A DNA stretch of 64,000 bases from an uncultured Bacteroidales bacterium (GTDB taxonomy: Bacteria; Bacteroidota; Bacteroidia; Bacteroidales; UBA932). The notes below the pieces were generated by a model. The model was not told where the DNA came from, did no database searches, and saw only the letters and a program-made list of their open reading frames with translations. Within the stretch, counting starts at the first letter, position 1. Every line of letters starts with the position of its first letter. Shown here piece by piece: positions 24,830-32,092 of the stretch. Where the stretch lies: contig CALVDL010000003.1 in NCBI GenBank assembly GCA_944326305.1, positions 99,175 to 163,174 of the forward strand, given 5' to 3'. The position numbers and the translations under genes are program-made.

Positions 24830-26473
24830 TTATCTGTACTGTGCGAACTCGATGTCCTTTGCTGCCCTCTCGGCGAGCTTGTCATCCTTGCCTGCCTCTT
24901 TCAGGTTGGCCTTTACAGCGTCAGCGTTACCCTGGCGGGCTGCGATGACAGCTTTCAGGTAGGCAACCTCAGGAGAAGCGCATGTTGCGGAAGCGGATGC
25001 CTTGTCGAGCTGCCCTGCAAGGATGTATGCAAGAGTCTTGTTGTAGCAGCACTTTGAGTTTGCAAGCTTGGCGGCTGCGTCTGCATATTTGCCGTTGAGG
25101 ATGTCGAGGACTGCAAGGTTCTCCTTGGATGTCGCGTTGCCTGATGCGTTGAAGCATTTAGCTGCCTCGGCATAGTTGCCTTCGCGAAGTGCTACAACTC
25201 CCATTGCGTTCTGGTAGTCAGCATCTTTCTCTGAAACCTTTGCAAGGGCTGCCTTTGCGTCAGCAAGCTTGTCTGAATTGAGGTAAGCCACAGCGAGGTT
25301 GTACTGTGCACGTGCGCTGTTGAATTTCTCGATAGCCTTCTTGTATACGGCCACCTTGGTGTCGTTGCTCTTTGCCACTGAAGCTGCGCGGAGCAGTGCC
25401 TCCTCGTCGAGGATGTCGATATTCTCCTCGATCAGGTTGAGGAGTTCTTCGTTGCTGTAGTTGGTGAATTCAACATTTGCGATGAACCTTGCGCGGCGGA
25501 GTTCAGGAAGGATCTCCTTTGCCAGGGTGGTGTAGACTGCAGACATGTTCTTGATCTCTTTCTCGCGGACTGCAGGGTCGCTGTACATGGAGAGGACGCG
25601 GATGATGAGGTCCTTGTCCTCGAGGTCAGACTGTGCAACGAGCTCCTTGAAGCCTTCCCAGTCCTGTCCGATGCTCTTTACGTTGACCGGAGCGTCTACC
25701 TCATGGCCTTTGGTAACCTTGCCGAATGCTGTCTCCGCGGTCTCTGAACGCTTGCCTGAAAGTTTTGCGTTGAGCTCCTCTCCTCCGTCAGGTGAAGCGT
25801 ATGCAACGATGTCGGTGCTTACGATTTCCTTGCGCTCGTTTGCCTTGATTTCATCGATGGCTGCCTGGAAATCCTTGATGGACTCTGATTTGAGCTGGCT
25901 GCTGCGTACAACTGAACTGTTGATGGTATAGAGGATCTGGCCTTCTGCGGTCTGCTTGATGATCTCCTGGTAGTTGTCTGCCTTGTAGTCGACTGTGCCT
26001 GACTTGTTGACAAGCATATAGGTGGTGTTTGCGCCGTCGGCTACCTTCCTTGTAGGGAATTCGGCTGATTTGTTTTTGTATTTCACTACGCTGCGGAGCT
26101 CGAGATAGCTCTTTTCCATACCCGGCACGTAGTCGAAACTTACTTTCTCGGATACTGTAGAACCTTCTGAAGGAACTACCTTATAGTTGTCAACGACTTT
26201 CTCTCCCTGGTATACGAACGGTTCCATCTTGGCTTCCCCGCCTTCGTATACGAGTACCGGAGTCACCTCGAGAATAGCTTTAGGATGGAAATAGTCTGCC
26301 GGATAGGTCACCGTTACAGTGGCGTTGACCTTGCCTGCAACAACTTCGAGAACCGCAGGATCGCACTGCACTGATACGTTCTCTGCCATTTCAGCCATTT
26401 TCTCAGGGGAGCTGCAGGCTACTGCAGCAAGTCCGATGAGAGCGGCGGATAAAGATTTGAAACTTTTTTTCAT
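24830..26473 (-). CDS. OmpA-like/TPR outer-membrane lipoprotein
   Basis: 547 residues. Lipoprotein signal with lipobox LAAVAC (Cys20). The N-terminal half (about 30-200) is beta-rich and unrecognised. An OmpA-like peptidoglycan-binding segment follows with YASPDGGEELNAKLSGKRSE near residues 240-260. The C-terminal half (about 355-547) is built of TPR-like helices rich in Ala (KAIEKFNSARAQYNLAVAYLN). Such lipoprotein/OmpA/TPR combinations occur widely in Bacteroidetes and probably tether the envelope to peptidoglycan. It is monocistronic, with its own promoter and a strong terminator. Confidence 0.75.
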   Translation of the reverse strand: MKKSFKSLSAALIGLAAVACSSPEKMAEMAENVSVQCDPAVLEVVAGKVNATVTVTYPADYFHPKAILEVTPVLVYEGGEAKMEPFVYQGEKVVDNYKVVPSEGSTVSEKVSFDYVPGMEKSYLELRSVVKYKNKSAEFPTRKVADGANTTYMLVNKSGTVDYKADNYQEIIKQTAEGQILYTINSSVVRSSQLKSESIKDFQAAIDEIKANERKEIVSTDIVAYASPDGGEELNAKLSGKRSETAETAFGKVTKGHEVDAPVNVKSIGQDWEGFKELVAQSDLEDKDLIIRVLSMYSDPAVREKEIKNMSAVYTTLAKEILPELRRARFIANVEFTNYSNEELLNLIEENIDILDEEALLRAASVAKSNDTKVAVYKKAIEKFNSARAQYNLAVAYLNSDKLADAKAALAKVSEKDADYQNAMGVVALREGNYAEAAKCFNASGNATSKENLAVLDILNGKYADAAAKLANSKCCYNKTLAYILAGQLDKASASATCASPEVAYLKAVIAARQGNADAVKANLKEAGKDDKLAERAAKDIEFAQYR

Positions 26474-26537
26474 TGCTGTATTAAATTAATTGGTTTACTT
26501 ATTCGTTTTTGTTTTAGCCATAAAGGCATAATCAGCA

Positions 26538-26545
26538 CAAATATA
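26538..26545 (-). promoter_or_regulatory. -7 promoter box for the OmpA-like/TPR lipoprotein gene
   Basis: The minus strand reads TATATTTG, a perfect TAnnTTTG, with TTG 22 bp further upstream (26568-26570). The leader would be about 60 nt. Confidence 0.6.
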
Positions 26546-26597
26546 ATCATTATTTTAATTTTTCCTCCAATATGATTCATATTTTAACACCTTTTCG

Positions 26598-26605
26598 TAC
26601 CTTTG
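26598..26605 (+). promoter_or_regulatory. -7 box immediately before the sigma-54-type activator gene
   Basis: TACCTTTG matches TAnnTTTG and its last base is only 6 nt from the ATG at 26612. Transcription would begin at or just before the start codon, giving an almost leaderless mRNA. No -33 TTG is seen at the usual spacing. Confidence 0.5.
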
Positions 26606-26611
26606 CCTATT

Positions 26612-27931
26612 ATGACGACCCAGGAATTACAGAGCTTAAAGAACAAATACGACATAATAGGCGGTGATCCGGCCCTTAACCGGGCGCTGGAAATAGCCGT
26701 CGCCGTGGCTCCTACCGACCTCACCGTCCTCATTTCCGGGGAAAGCGGAGTGGGAAAGGAGAATATTCCGAAAATCATACACCAGTACAGCCGCCGGAGG
26801 ACAGGGAAGTATTTCGCCATCAACTGCGGAGCCATTCCCGAGGGCACCATCGACTCCGAGCTTTTCGGGCATGAGAAGGGCTCTTTTACGGGGGCCAACG
26901 AGATGAGGAAGGGGTATTTCGAGGAGGCCGACGGCGGGACCCTGTTCCTGGACGAGATCGGCGAGCTTCCGATGGCCTCCCAGGCCAAGCTGCTGAGGGT
27001 GCTCCAGTCCGGAGAGTTCATCAGGGTGGGGTCGTCAAAGGTCCTGAAGACAGATGTCAGGGTGGTGGCGGCCACGAATGTGAATCTCATGTATGCTGTC
27101 TCGAAGGGGAAATTCAGGGAAGACCTTTACTACAGGCTGAACGCCGTTCCGGTACTTATGCCTGCCCTGCGGGAGAGGCAGGATGACATCTATCTTCTTT
27201 TCAGGAAGTTCACTTCGGATTTTTCCGAGAAATACGGTATGAACAAGGTCTCGCTTACGCCGGAGGCAATAGCCATGCTGAAGTCCTACAGGTGGCCGGG
27301 CAACATCCGCCAGCTCAAGAACGTGGCGGAGACTGTCACCGCGCTCGAGTCAGGCAGGCTCACCCCTGTGTCCGGAAAATGCGAGATCGGGGCGGAAACC
27401 CTGGCCCGGTATATACCGAAAGACGCTCCTAACATGCTTCCGGTGAAGTCCGCAATGAGCGAGGACAGCATCACCCCAGGCGAGAAGGAGGCTATAGTGA
27501 GGATGATCTACCAGCTCAGGCAGGAGGTCGATTATCTGAAGGAGATAGTGGCAGGGACCCATGCCCCGGTCCGTGTAAAGGCCCTTCCGCAGGACACTTC
27601 CAGGGATAATATGCCGGCGCCTGACCGTGACATCCCGCGTGACGGGTCCGTAATGGAGCAGCCGGACTGGCAGGAGCCTTTCGAGATCAGGAGTGCCGGC
27701 CACGAAGGCGAGCCTCCGCGCCATGTGGCCCAGCACAGGGACGCCGACCTTCAGAGGGAGGATCCGGACGAGCAGGACGGGAGCGACCTGTCGCTCCAGA
27801 GGGCGGGGACAGACCTCATCAGGAAGGCCCTTGAAAAATACCGCGGCAACAGGAAGCTGGCCGCTTCCGAACTGGGCATCTCGGAGAGGACCCTCTACCG
27901 GAAACTGAAATCAATGGAAGAAAACCAATAA
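26612..27931 (+). CDS. Sigma-54-dependent-type transcriptional activator (AAA+ and Fis HTH)
   Basis: 439 residues from the ATG at 26612; a TTG three codons earlier lies inside the promoter box and is rejected. The AAA+ domain starts almost at residue 20. It shows Walker A GESGVGKE, the sigma-54 contact loop GSFTGANEMRKG (GAFTGA variant), Walker B GTLFLDEIGEL, the arginine-finger region REDLYYRLNAVPV and WPGNIRQLKN. A low-complexity charged linker (about 290-390) leads to a C-terminal Fis-type HTH (KYRGNRKLAASELGISERTLYRKLKSM). There is no receiver or sensor domain. It heads the run lptE-TPR-secG, an order common in Bacteroidetes. Confidence 0.92.
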   Translation: MTTQELQSLKNKYDIIGGDPALNRALEIAVAVAPTDLTVLISGESGVGKENIPKIIHQYSRRRTGKYFAINCGAIPEGTIDSELFGHEKGSFTGANEMRKGYFEEADGGTLFLDEIGELPMASQAKLLRVLQSGEFIRVGSSKVLKTDVRVVAATNVNLMYAVSKGKFREDLYYRLNAVPVLMPALRERQDDIYLLFRKFTSDFSEKYGMNKVSLTPEAIAMLKSYRWPGNIRQLKNVAETVTALESGRLTPVSGKCEIGAETLARYIPKDAPNMLPVKSAMSEDSITPGEKEAIVRMIYQLRQEVDYLKEIVAGTHAPVRVKALPQDTSRDNMPAPDRDIPRDGSVMEQPDWQEPFEIRSAGHEGEPPRHVAQHRDADLQREDPDEQDGSDLSLQRAGTDLIRKALEKYRGNRKLAASELGISERTLYRKLKSMEENQ

Positions 27932-27937
27932 CAGCTT

Positions 27938-28456
27938 ATGTTCAGAAAATATATTGTAAGAGTGTTGCTTCCGGCAGTATGTGCCCTGGCATGCCAGTCA
28001 TGCGGTATCTATTCGTTTTCAGGGACGTCCATACAGCCGGACATCCAGACTTTCACCATAGAATATATGCAGTACAAGGCGCTGAGGGTGAATCCGACGC
28101 TGAGCAATGACCTGACCGAGGCCCTGACGGACCAGTTCAGGCGTTTCACCAAGCTGGAGCAGGTGGATATGGACGGTGATCTGGTGATAGCCGGGGAAAT
28201 CACCGGATACGATGTGAAGGCAATGGCCATCACCGCCAACGAGACCGCCGCCCAGAACAGGCTGACCGTGAGCGTGAAGATATATTTCACCAACAACAAG
28301 TATCCTGATGAGGATTTTGACGAGGGCAAATCCTTCTCCGCTTACGCTGACTTCGACGCCACCCAGCTGCTCGATGCCGTGGAGTCCACTATCTGTGAGG
28401 AGATTGTGGACAAGCTGGTAGAGGATATTTTCAACGCCACAGTAGCAAACTGGTAG
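27938..28456 (+). CDS. lptE: LptE-like LPS-assembly lipoprotein
   Basis: 172 residues. Signal peptide with a lipobox ending at Cys22 in ACQSCGIYSFSG, the usual start of Bacteroidetes LptE. Then a compact alpha/beta domain follows (TFTIEYMQYKALRVNPTLSNDLTEALTDQFRRFTKL, then GDLVIAGEITGYDVK). LptE plugs the LptD barrel and helps place LPS in the outer leaflet. It starts 6 bp after the activator gene and is followed 9 bp later by the TPR protein gene. Confidence 0.85.
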   Translation: MFRKYIVRVLLPAVCALACQSCGIYSFSGTSIQPDIQTFTIEYMQYKALRVNPTLSNDLTEALTDQFRRFTKLEQVDMDGDLVIAGEITGYDVKAMAITANETAAQNRLTVSVKIYFTNNKYPDEDFDEGKSFSAYADFDATQLLDAVESTICEEIVDKLVEDIFNATVANW

Positions 28457-28465
28457 ACCGGGCCT

Positions 28466-29086
28466 ATGGAACGCCATATCGATCTGAAAAGACTTACCCT
28501 GGACGAACTTGCAGGGGTCATCAACCTTTACCCTTGGTTCGCCTCCGCCAGGAAGGAGCTGTGCAGGAGGATGACGGATATCGGAGGTGAAGGATGGGGG
28601 AGGGAGCAGTATGCCGATGCTGCCATGTATCTCCCTGACCCGGGGATAATATCAGGCATGTTCCGTTCCTCTGTTAAAGAGGACTGTACGGACAAGGATA
28701 TATCGGAAGTCATAAGGCATTATATATCGTCCTCCCGGGACAATGCGTCCCCGCAGGAGCCGGCTTCCGCCTCTGCCGGAGCCCCTCCGGGACCCGTGAG
28801 GATGGCCGGAGGAGACTATTTCTCCCAGCAGGAGTATGACATGGTGAGGAAAGAGGGTGACCAGGTTTTCAGCAGGGCCGCTTTCCATGGCAGCACGCCG
28901 GAGTCTTCCGAAGCCTCTGTGCGGCAGGAAAATATGGATTTCTGTACCGAGACCCTTGCCCAGATTTATGCGGAGCAGGGCTATTACTCGCATGCGATTC
29001 ATATTTATGAAAAACTAATTTTGGCATATCCAGAAAAAAATGCTTACTTTGCAGCCCTTATTGAAAAATTAAAAACGGAAGACTAA
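28466..29086 (+). CDS. TPR-containing protein between lptE and secG
   Basis: 206 residues with no signal peptide. An N-terminal helical segment (LKRLTLDELAGVINLYPWFASARKEL) and a C-terminal TPR-like pair (ETLAQIYAEQGYYSHAIHIYEKLILAYPEK) flank a low-complexity Ala/Ser/Pro linker (about 90-115). It is a cytoplasmic protein of unknown function found at the same position in many Bacteroidetes genomes. Gene spacings of 9 and 12 bp to lptE and secG suggest one operon. Confidence 0.7.
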   Translation: MERHIDLKRLTLDELAGVINLYPWFASARKELCRRMTDIGGEGWGREQYADAAMYLPDPGIISGMFRSSVKEDCTDKDISEVIRHYISSSRDNASPQEPASASAGAPPGPVRMAGGDYFSQQEYDMVRKEGDQVFSRAAFHGSTPESSEASVRQENMDFCTETLAQIYAEQGYYSHAIHIYEKLILAYPEKNAYFAALIEKLKTED

Positions 29087-29098
29087 AGATATTGACGT

Positions 29099-29470
29099 AT
29101 GAATGTACTTTTTACTATTCTTACAGTGCTTGTTATAATCGCCAGTGTGCTGGTGACTATCGTTGTTCTTCTCCAGAACAGCAAGGGCGGGGGACTGGCA
29201 AGCAATTTCGTTGCCGGCAACCAGACTTTCGGTGTCCGCAAGACAGCTGACATCCTCGAGAAGATCACATGGGGGCTGGTGGCATTCATCTTCGTGTTCT
29301 CCATATCGACCACATTCACCACTACAGGTTCAGGAAAGAACGAGGTTGATATTACGGAAAAGGTGGAGAATGCTGCGACAGAGCAGGTGCCTGAATTCCC
29401 TTCAGCTCCGCTTCAGCAGTCCGCTCCGGCACAGGAGGCCCCTGCAACTGAGTCCGCTCCGGCAGAGTAA
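29099..29470 (+). CDS. secG: Preprotein translocase subunit SecG
   Basis: 123 residues. Two hydrophobic helices (about 3-22 and 54-75) are separated by the SecG loop QNSKGGGLASNFVAGNQTFGVRKTADILEK. A Pro/Ala/Ser/Glu-rich C-terminal tail of about 40 residues follows, commonly seen in Bacteroidetes SecG. It forms SecYEG with SecY and SecE and aids SecA-driven export. Confidence 0.92.
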   Translation: MNVLFTILTVLVIIASVLVTIVVLLQNSKGGGLASNFVAGNQTFGVRKTADILEKITWGLVAFIFVFSISTTFTTTGSGKNEVDITEKVENAATEQVPEFPSAPLQQSAPAQEAPATESAPAE

Positions 29471-29529
29471 CAACTGGCTGTGAAAGAATAATTTAGCGTT
29501 ATAAATATTTCCCTCCTCCCGGCTCGGAC

Positions 29530-29542
29530 TGACAAAATGTCA
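29530..29542 (+). promoter_or_regulatory. Inverted repeat upstream of clpB, possible heat-shock operator
   Basis: TGACA-AAA-TGTCA is a perfect 5-bp-arm inverted repeat about 215 bp upstream of clpB. Its core matches that of the palindrome before the ECF sigma gene (TGACA-AAAA-TGTCA). Its position in front of a chaperone gene suggests a stress operator; not proven. Confidence 0.4.
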
Positions 29543-29758
29543 TGACTCGGGGCGATGGAATACAATTTGACCGATAGCCGTTTGTGTCCGAAAAAGGATG
29601 CAGACGGCTAAGATTGTATATACAGGTACCGGATACGGTCAGAGGCCGGGAAAACAATTATCCGCAAGCTTTTGGCAGCCCAGAAGCCCGGTCGGGGCCT
29701 AAACAGGGGTAATGATGCGGATAGAGATAATAAAAATGAAAAAAGGAGAAAATAAAAT

Positions 29759-31951
29759 ATGGAGAACAACAGTAGCAATAAACTTGAAAATCTGTCACGG
29801 TTTGCCGTGAACCTCAACGAGAAGGCGGCCCAGGGCAAGCTTGATCCTGTCATCGGCAGGGACGAGGAGATCCGTAGGGTCCTCCAGATCCTGAGCCGTA
29901 GGACAAAGAACAACCCTATCCTGGTCGGTGAGCCAGGTGTGGGAAAGACGGCCATTTCGGAGGGCATAGCCCAGAAAATAGTGGATGGCCAGGTCCCTGA
30001 GAACCTGAAGTCGAAGAAGATATACTCCCTTGACCTGGGTGCGCTTATCGCAGGTGCAAAGTACCAGGGCGAGTTCGAGGAGAGGCTGAAGGGTGTGGTC
30101 AAGGAAGTCGTTGACAGCGACGGGGAGATTATCCTGTTCATAGATGAGATACATACCCTTGTGGGTGCGGGGCGTTCTTCCGGGGCGATGGATGCTTCAA
30201 ACATCCTGAAGCCGGCCCTGGCGAGAGGTGAACTGAGGACGATAGGGTCCACTACCCTGGACGAGTACCAGAAGTACTTCGAGACGGACAAGGCCCTGGA
30301 GAGAAGGTTCCAGATGGTCATGGTGGACGAGCCTACCCCGGCGGAGTCTATTTCCATCCTCAGGGGGCTGAAGGAAAGGTATGAGAACCACCATAAGGTA
30401 CGTATCGAGGATGATGCGCTTATCGCTGCGGTGGAGCTTTCACACAGGTACATCACCAACAGGTTCCTGCCGGACAAGGCGATCGACCTGGTGGACGAGG
30501 CGGCCTCCAAGCTGCGTCTGGAGATGAATTCTGTGCCTGAGCCTATCGATGACCTGAACAGCAAGATCAGGCAGCTTGAAATAGAGAAGGCTGCGATCAA
30601 GCGTGAAGGAGTGTCCATGAAACTGGACAAGATCAACGATGACCTGAAAGACCTCAATGCGCAGCGTGAGGTCCTGATGAAAAAATGGGATGAGGAGAAG
30701 AATATCCTTTCAGGGCTGCAGCAGGCCCGCCAGCAGATCGAGGACTATAAGATACAGGCCCAGAACGCCGAACGTGCGGGAGATTACGGCAAGGTGGCCG
30801 AGATCCGTTACGGCAAGATGGCCGATGCCAAGAAGAAGATAGAAGAACTTACTTCAAGGCAGGCGGCAATAAAGGATCCCATCATCACTGAATCCGTAAC
30901 GCCGGAGGACATAGCGGAAGTCGTAGCCAAGTGGACCGGCATCCCGGTAAAGAGGATGCTTGAAAGCGAGAGGGAGAAGCTCCTGAGGATGGAGTCCGAG
31001 CTCCACAAGAGGGTAGTCGGCCAGGACCAGGCGATAGCGGCTGTCTCAGACGCAGTGCGCAGAAGCCGTGCCGGCCTCCAGAACGAGAAGCGGCCTATCG
31101 GGTCTTTCCTGTTCATGGGTACTACCGGTGTGGGAAAGACAGAGCTTGCCAAGGCGCTTGCGGAGTTCCTGTTCAATGACGAGAATATGATGACCCGTAT
31201 CGATATGAGCGAGTACCAGGAGCGTCATTCCGTGAGCAGGCTGGTCGGTGCGCCTCCGGGATATGTCGGCTATGACGAGGGCGGACAGCTTACCGAGGCT
31301 GTAAGGCGGAAACCTTATTCAGTCATCCTTCTGGATGAAATAGAGAAGGCGCATCCGGATGTGTTCAACATCCTGCTGCAGGTGCTTGATGACGGACGTC
31401 TTACGGACAACAAGGGCCGTACAGTGGACTTCAAGAACACCATCCTTATCATGACCTCCAACGTCGGTGCGGAGGTGATCCAGAGCTATATGGAGCGGCT
31501 TCCTGTGGTAGGCCGGCCGGATGCCGACCCGTCAGCGGAGAAGGCCGCGCTTGCAAAGCGTGCCGAGATGATGGACGAGTGCCGTAAGGATGTCATAGAC
31601 ATACTCAAGAAGACGGTGCGTCCGGAGTTCCTCAACAGGATAGACGAGATCATAATGTTCGAGCCTCTGTCACAGAAGGATATACGCGAGATCCTGCACC
31701 TGCAGATGGACGCCCTGAAGAAGAAGCTTTCCGAGAACGGTGTCACGGTGACATTCACGAAAGAGTTCGAAGACTATATGAGCACCAAGGGCTACGAGCC
31801 TGCATACGGCGCACGTCCTATAAAGAGGCTGATGCAGCGTGAACTTGTGAATATGCTTGCGAAGGCTATCCTTGACGGACAGGTCAAAAGGGATTCTGTC
31901 ATCCGTGTGGATGTCAAAGACGGACAGATAGTGATCGGCCAGGAGAAATAA
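29759..31951 (+). CDS. clpB: ClpB-type disaggregase lacking the N-terminal domain
   Basis: 730 residues, about 130 shorter than usual ClpB; the Clp_N repeats are absent. Translation starts after AAGGAGAA at NNSSNKLENLSRF and within about 35 residues reaches LDPVIGRDEEIRRVLQILSRR. AAA1 has Walker A GEPGVGKT, Walker B ILFIDEIH and a complete ClpB-length M-domain coiled coil (about 280-390). AAA2 has GTTGVGKT, VILLDEIEKAHPDV and the GARPIKR sensor-2 segment. The full M-domain makes ClpB more likely than ClpC. It would thread aggregated proteins together with DnaK. The 288-bp leader encodes no missing N-domain. Confidence 0.93.
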   Translation: MENNSSNKLENLSRFAVNLNEKAAQGKLDPVIGRDEEIRRVLQILSRRTKNNPILVGEPGVGKTAISEGIAQKIVDGQVPENLKSKKIYSLDLGALIAGAKYQGEFEERLKGVVKEVVDSDGEIILFIDEIHTLVGAGRSSGAMDASNILKPALARGELRTIGSTTLDEYQKYFETDKALERRFQMVMVDEPTPAESISILRGLKERYENHHKVRIEDDALIAAVELSHRYITNRFLPDKAIDLVDEAASKLRLEMNSVPEPIDDLNSKIRQLEIEKAAIKREGVSMKLDKINDDLKDLNAQREVLMKKWDEEKNILSGLQQARQQIEDYKIQAQNAERAGDYGKVAEIRYGKMADAKKKIEELTSRQAAIKDPIITESVTPEDIAEVVAKWTGIPVKRMLESEREKLLRMESELHKRVVGQDQAIAAVSDAVRRSRAGLQNEKRPIGSFLFMGTTGVGKTELAKALAEFLFNDENMMTRIDMSEYQERHSVSRLVGAPPGYVGYDEGGQLTEAVRRKPYSVILLDEIEKAHPDVFNILLQVLDDGRLTDNKGRTVDFKNTILIMTSNVGAEVIQSYMERLPVVGRPDADPSAEKAALAKRAEMMDECRKDVIDILKKTVRPEFLNRIDEIIMFEPLSQKDIREILHLQMDALKKKLSENGVTVTFTKEFEDYMSTKGYEPAYGARPIKRLMQRELVNMLAKAILDGQVKRDSVIRVDVKDGQIVIGQEK

Positions 31952-31960
31952 TTCCTATTT

Positions 31961-32071
31961 AAATACGATACACCGGACTGATATGTTTCGGAAACCCTCC
32001 CACTTCGTGGGGCCCTCCCTGTGCGGGCGCAACGTTTCCTCACATTATCAGTCCGGTGTATTGTCGTATTT
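31961..32071. repeat. Large multibranched palindromic element (structured RNA, MITE-like repeat or terminator)
   Basis: The outer arms run 31961-31983 and 32046-32071. They are complementary over about 23 bp apart from a 3-nt bulge (core TACACCGGACTGATA). Inside, GGAAAC (31990-31995) pairs with GTTTCC (32034-32039). That second stem encloses two hairpins, CCCAC-TTC-GTGGG (31999-32011) and GCCC/GGGC (32012-32028). This compact branched fold lies exactly between the converging clpB and 32093 genes and would at least terminate both. The internal branching goes beyond a simple terminator. Confidence 0.6.
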
Positions 32072-32092
32072 TACCTGTTTATAAGGCAGAAT

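Noticed and set aside
29608..30657. A long minus-strand open frame inside clpB
   Set aside because: Antisense to conserved AAA1 sequence, low-complexity Ser/Arg-rich product, no family resemblance.
29759..31951. clpB called as clpC because the N domain is missing
   Set aside because: The middle domain is a full ClpB-length coiled coil; ClpC has a much shorter one.
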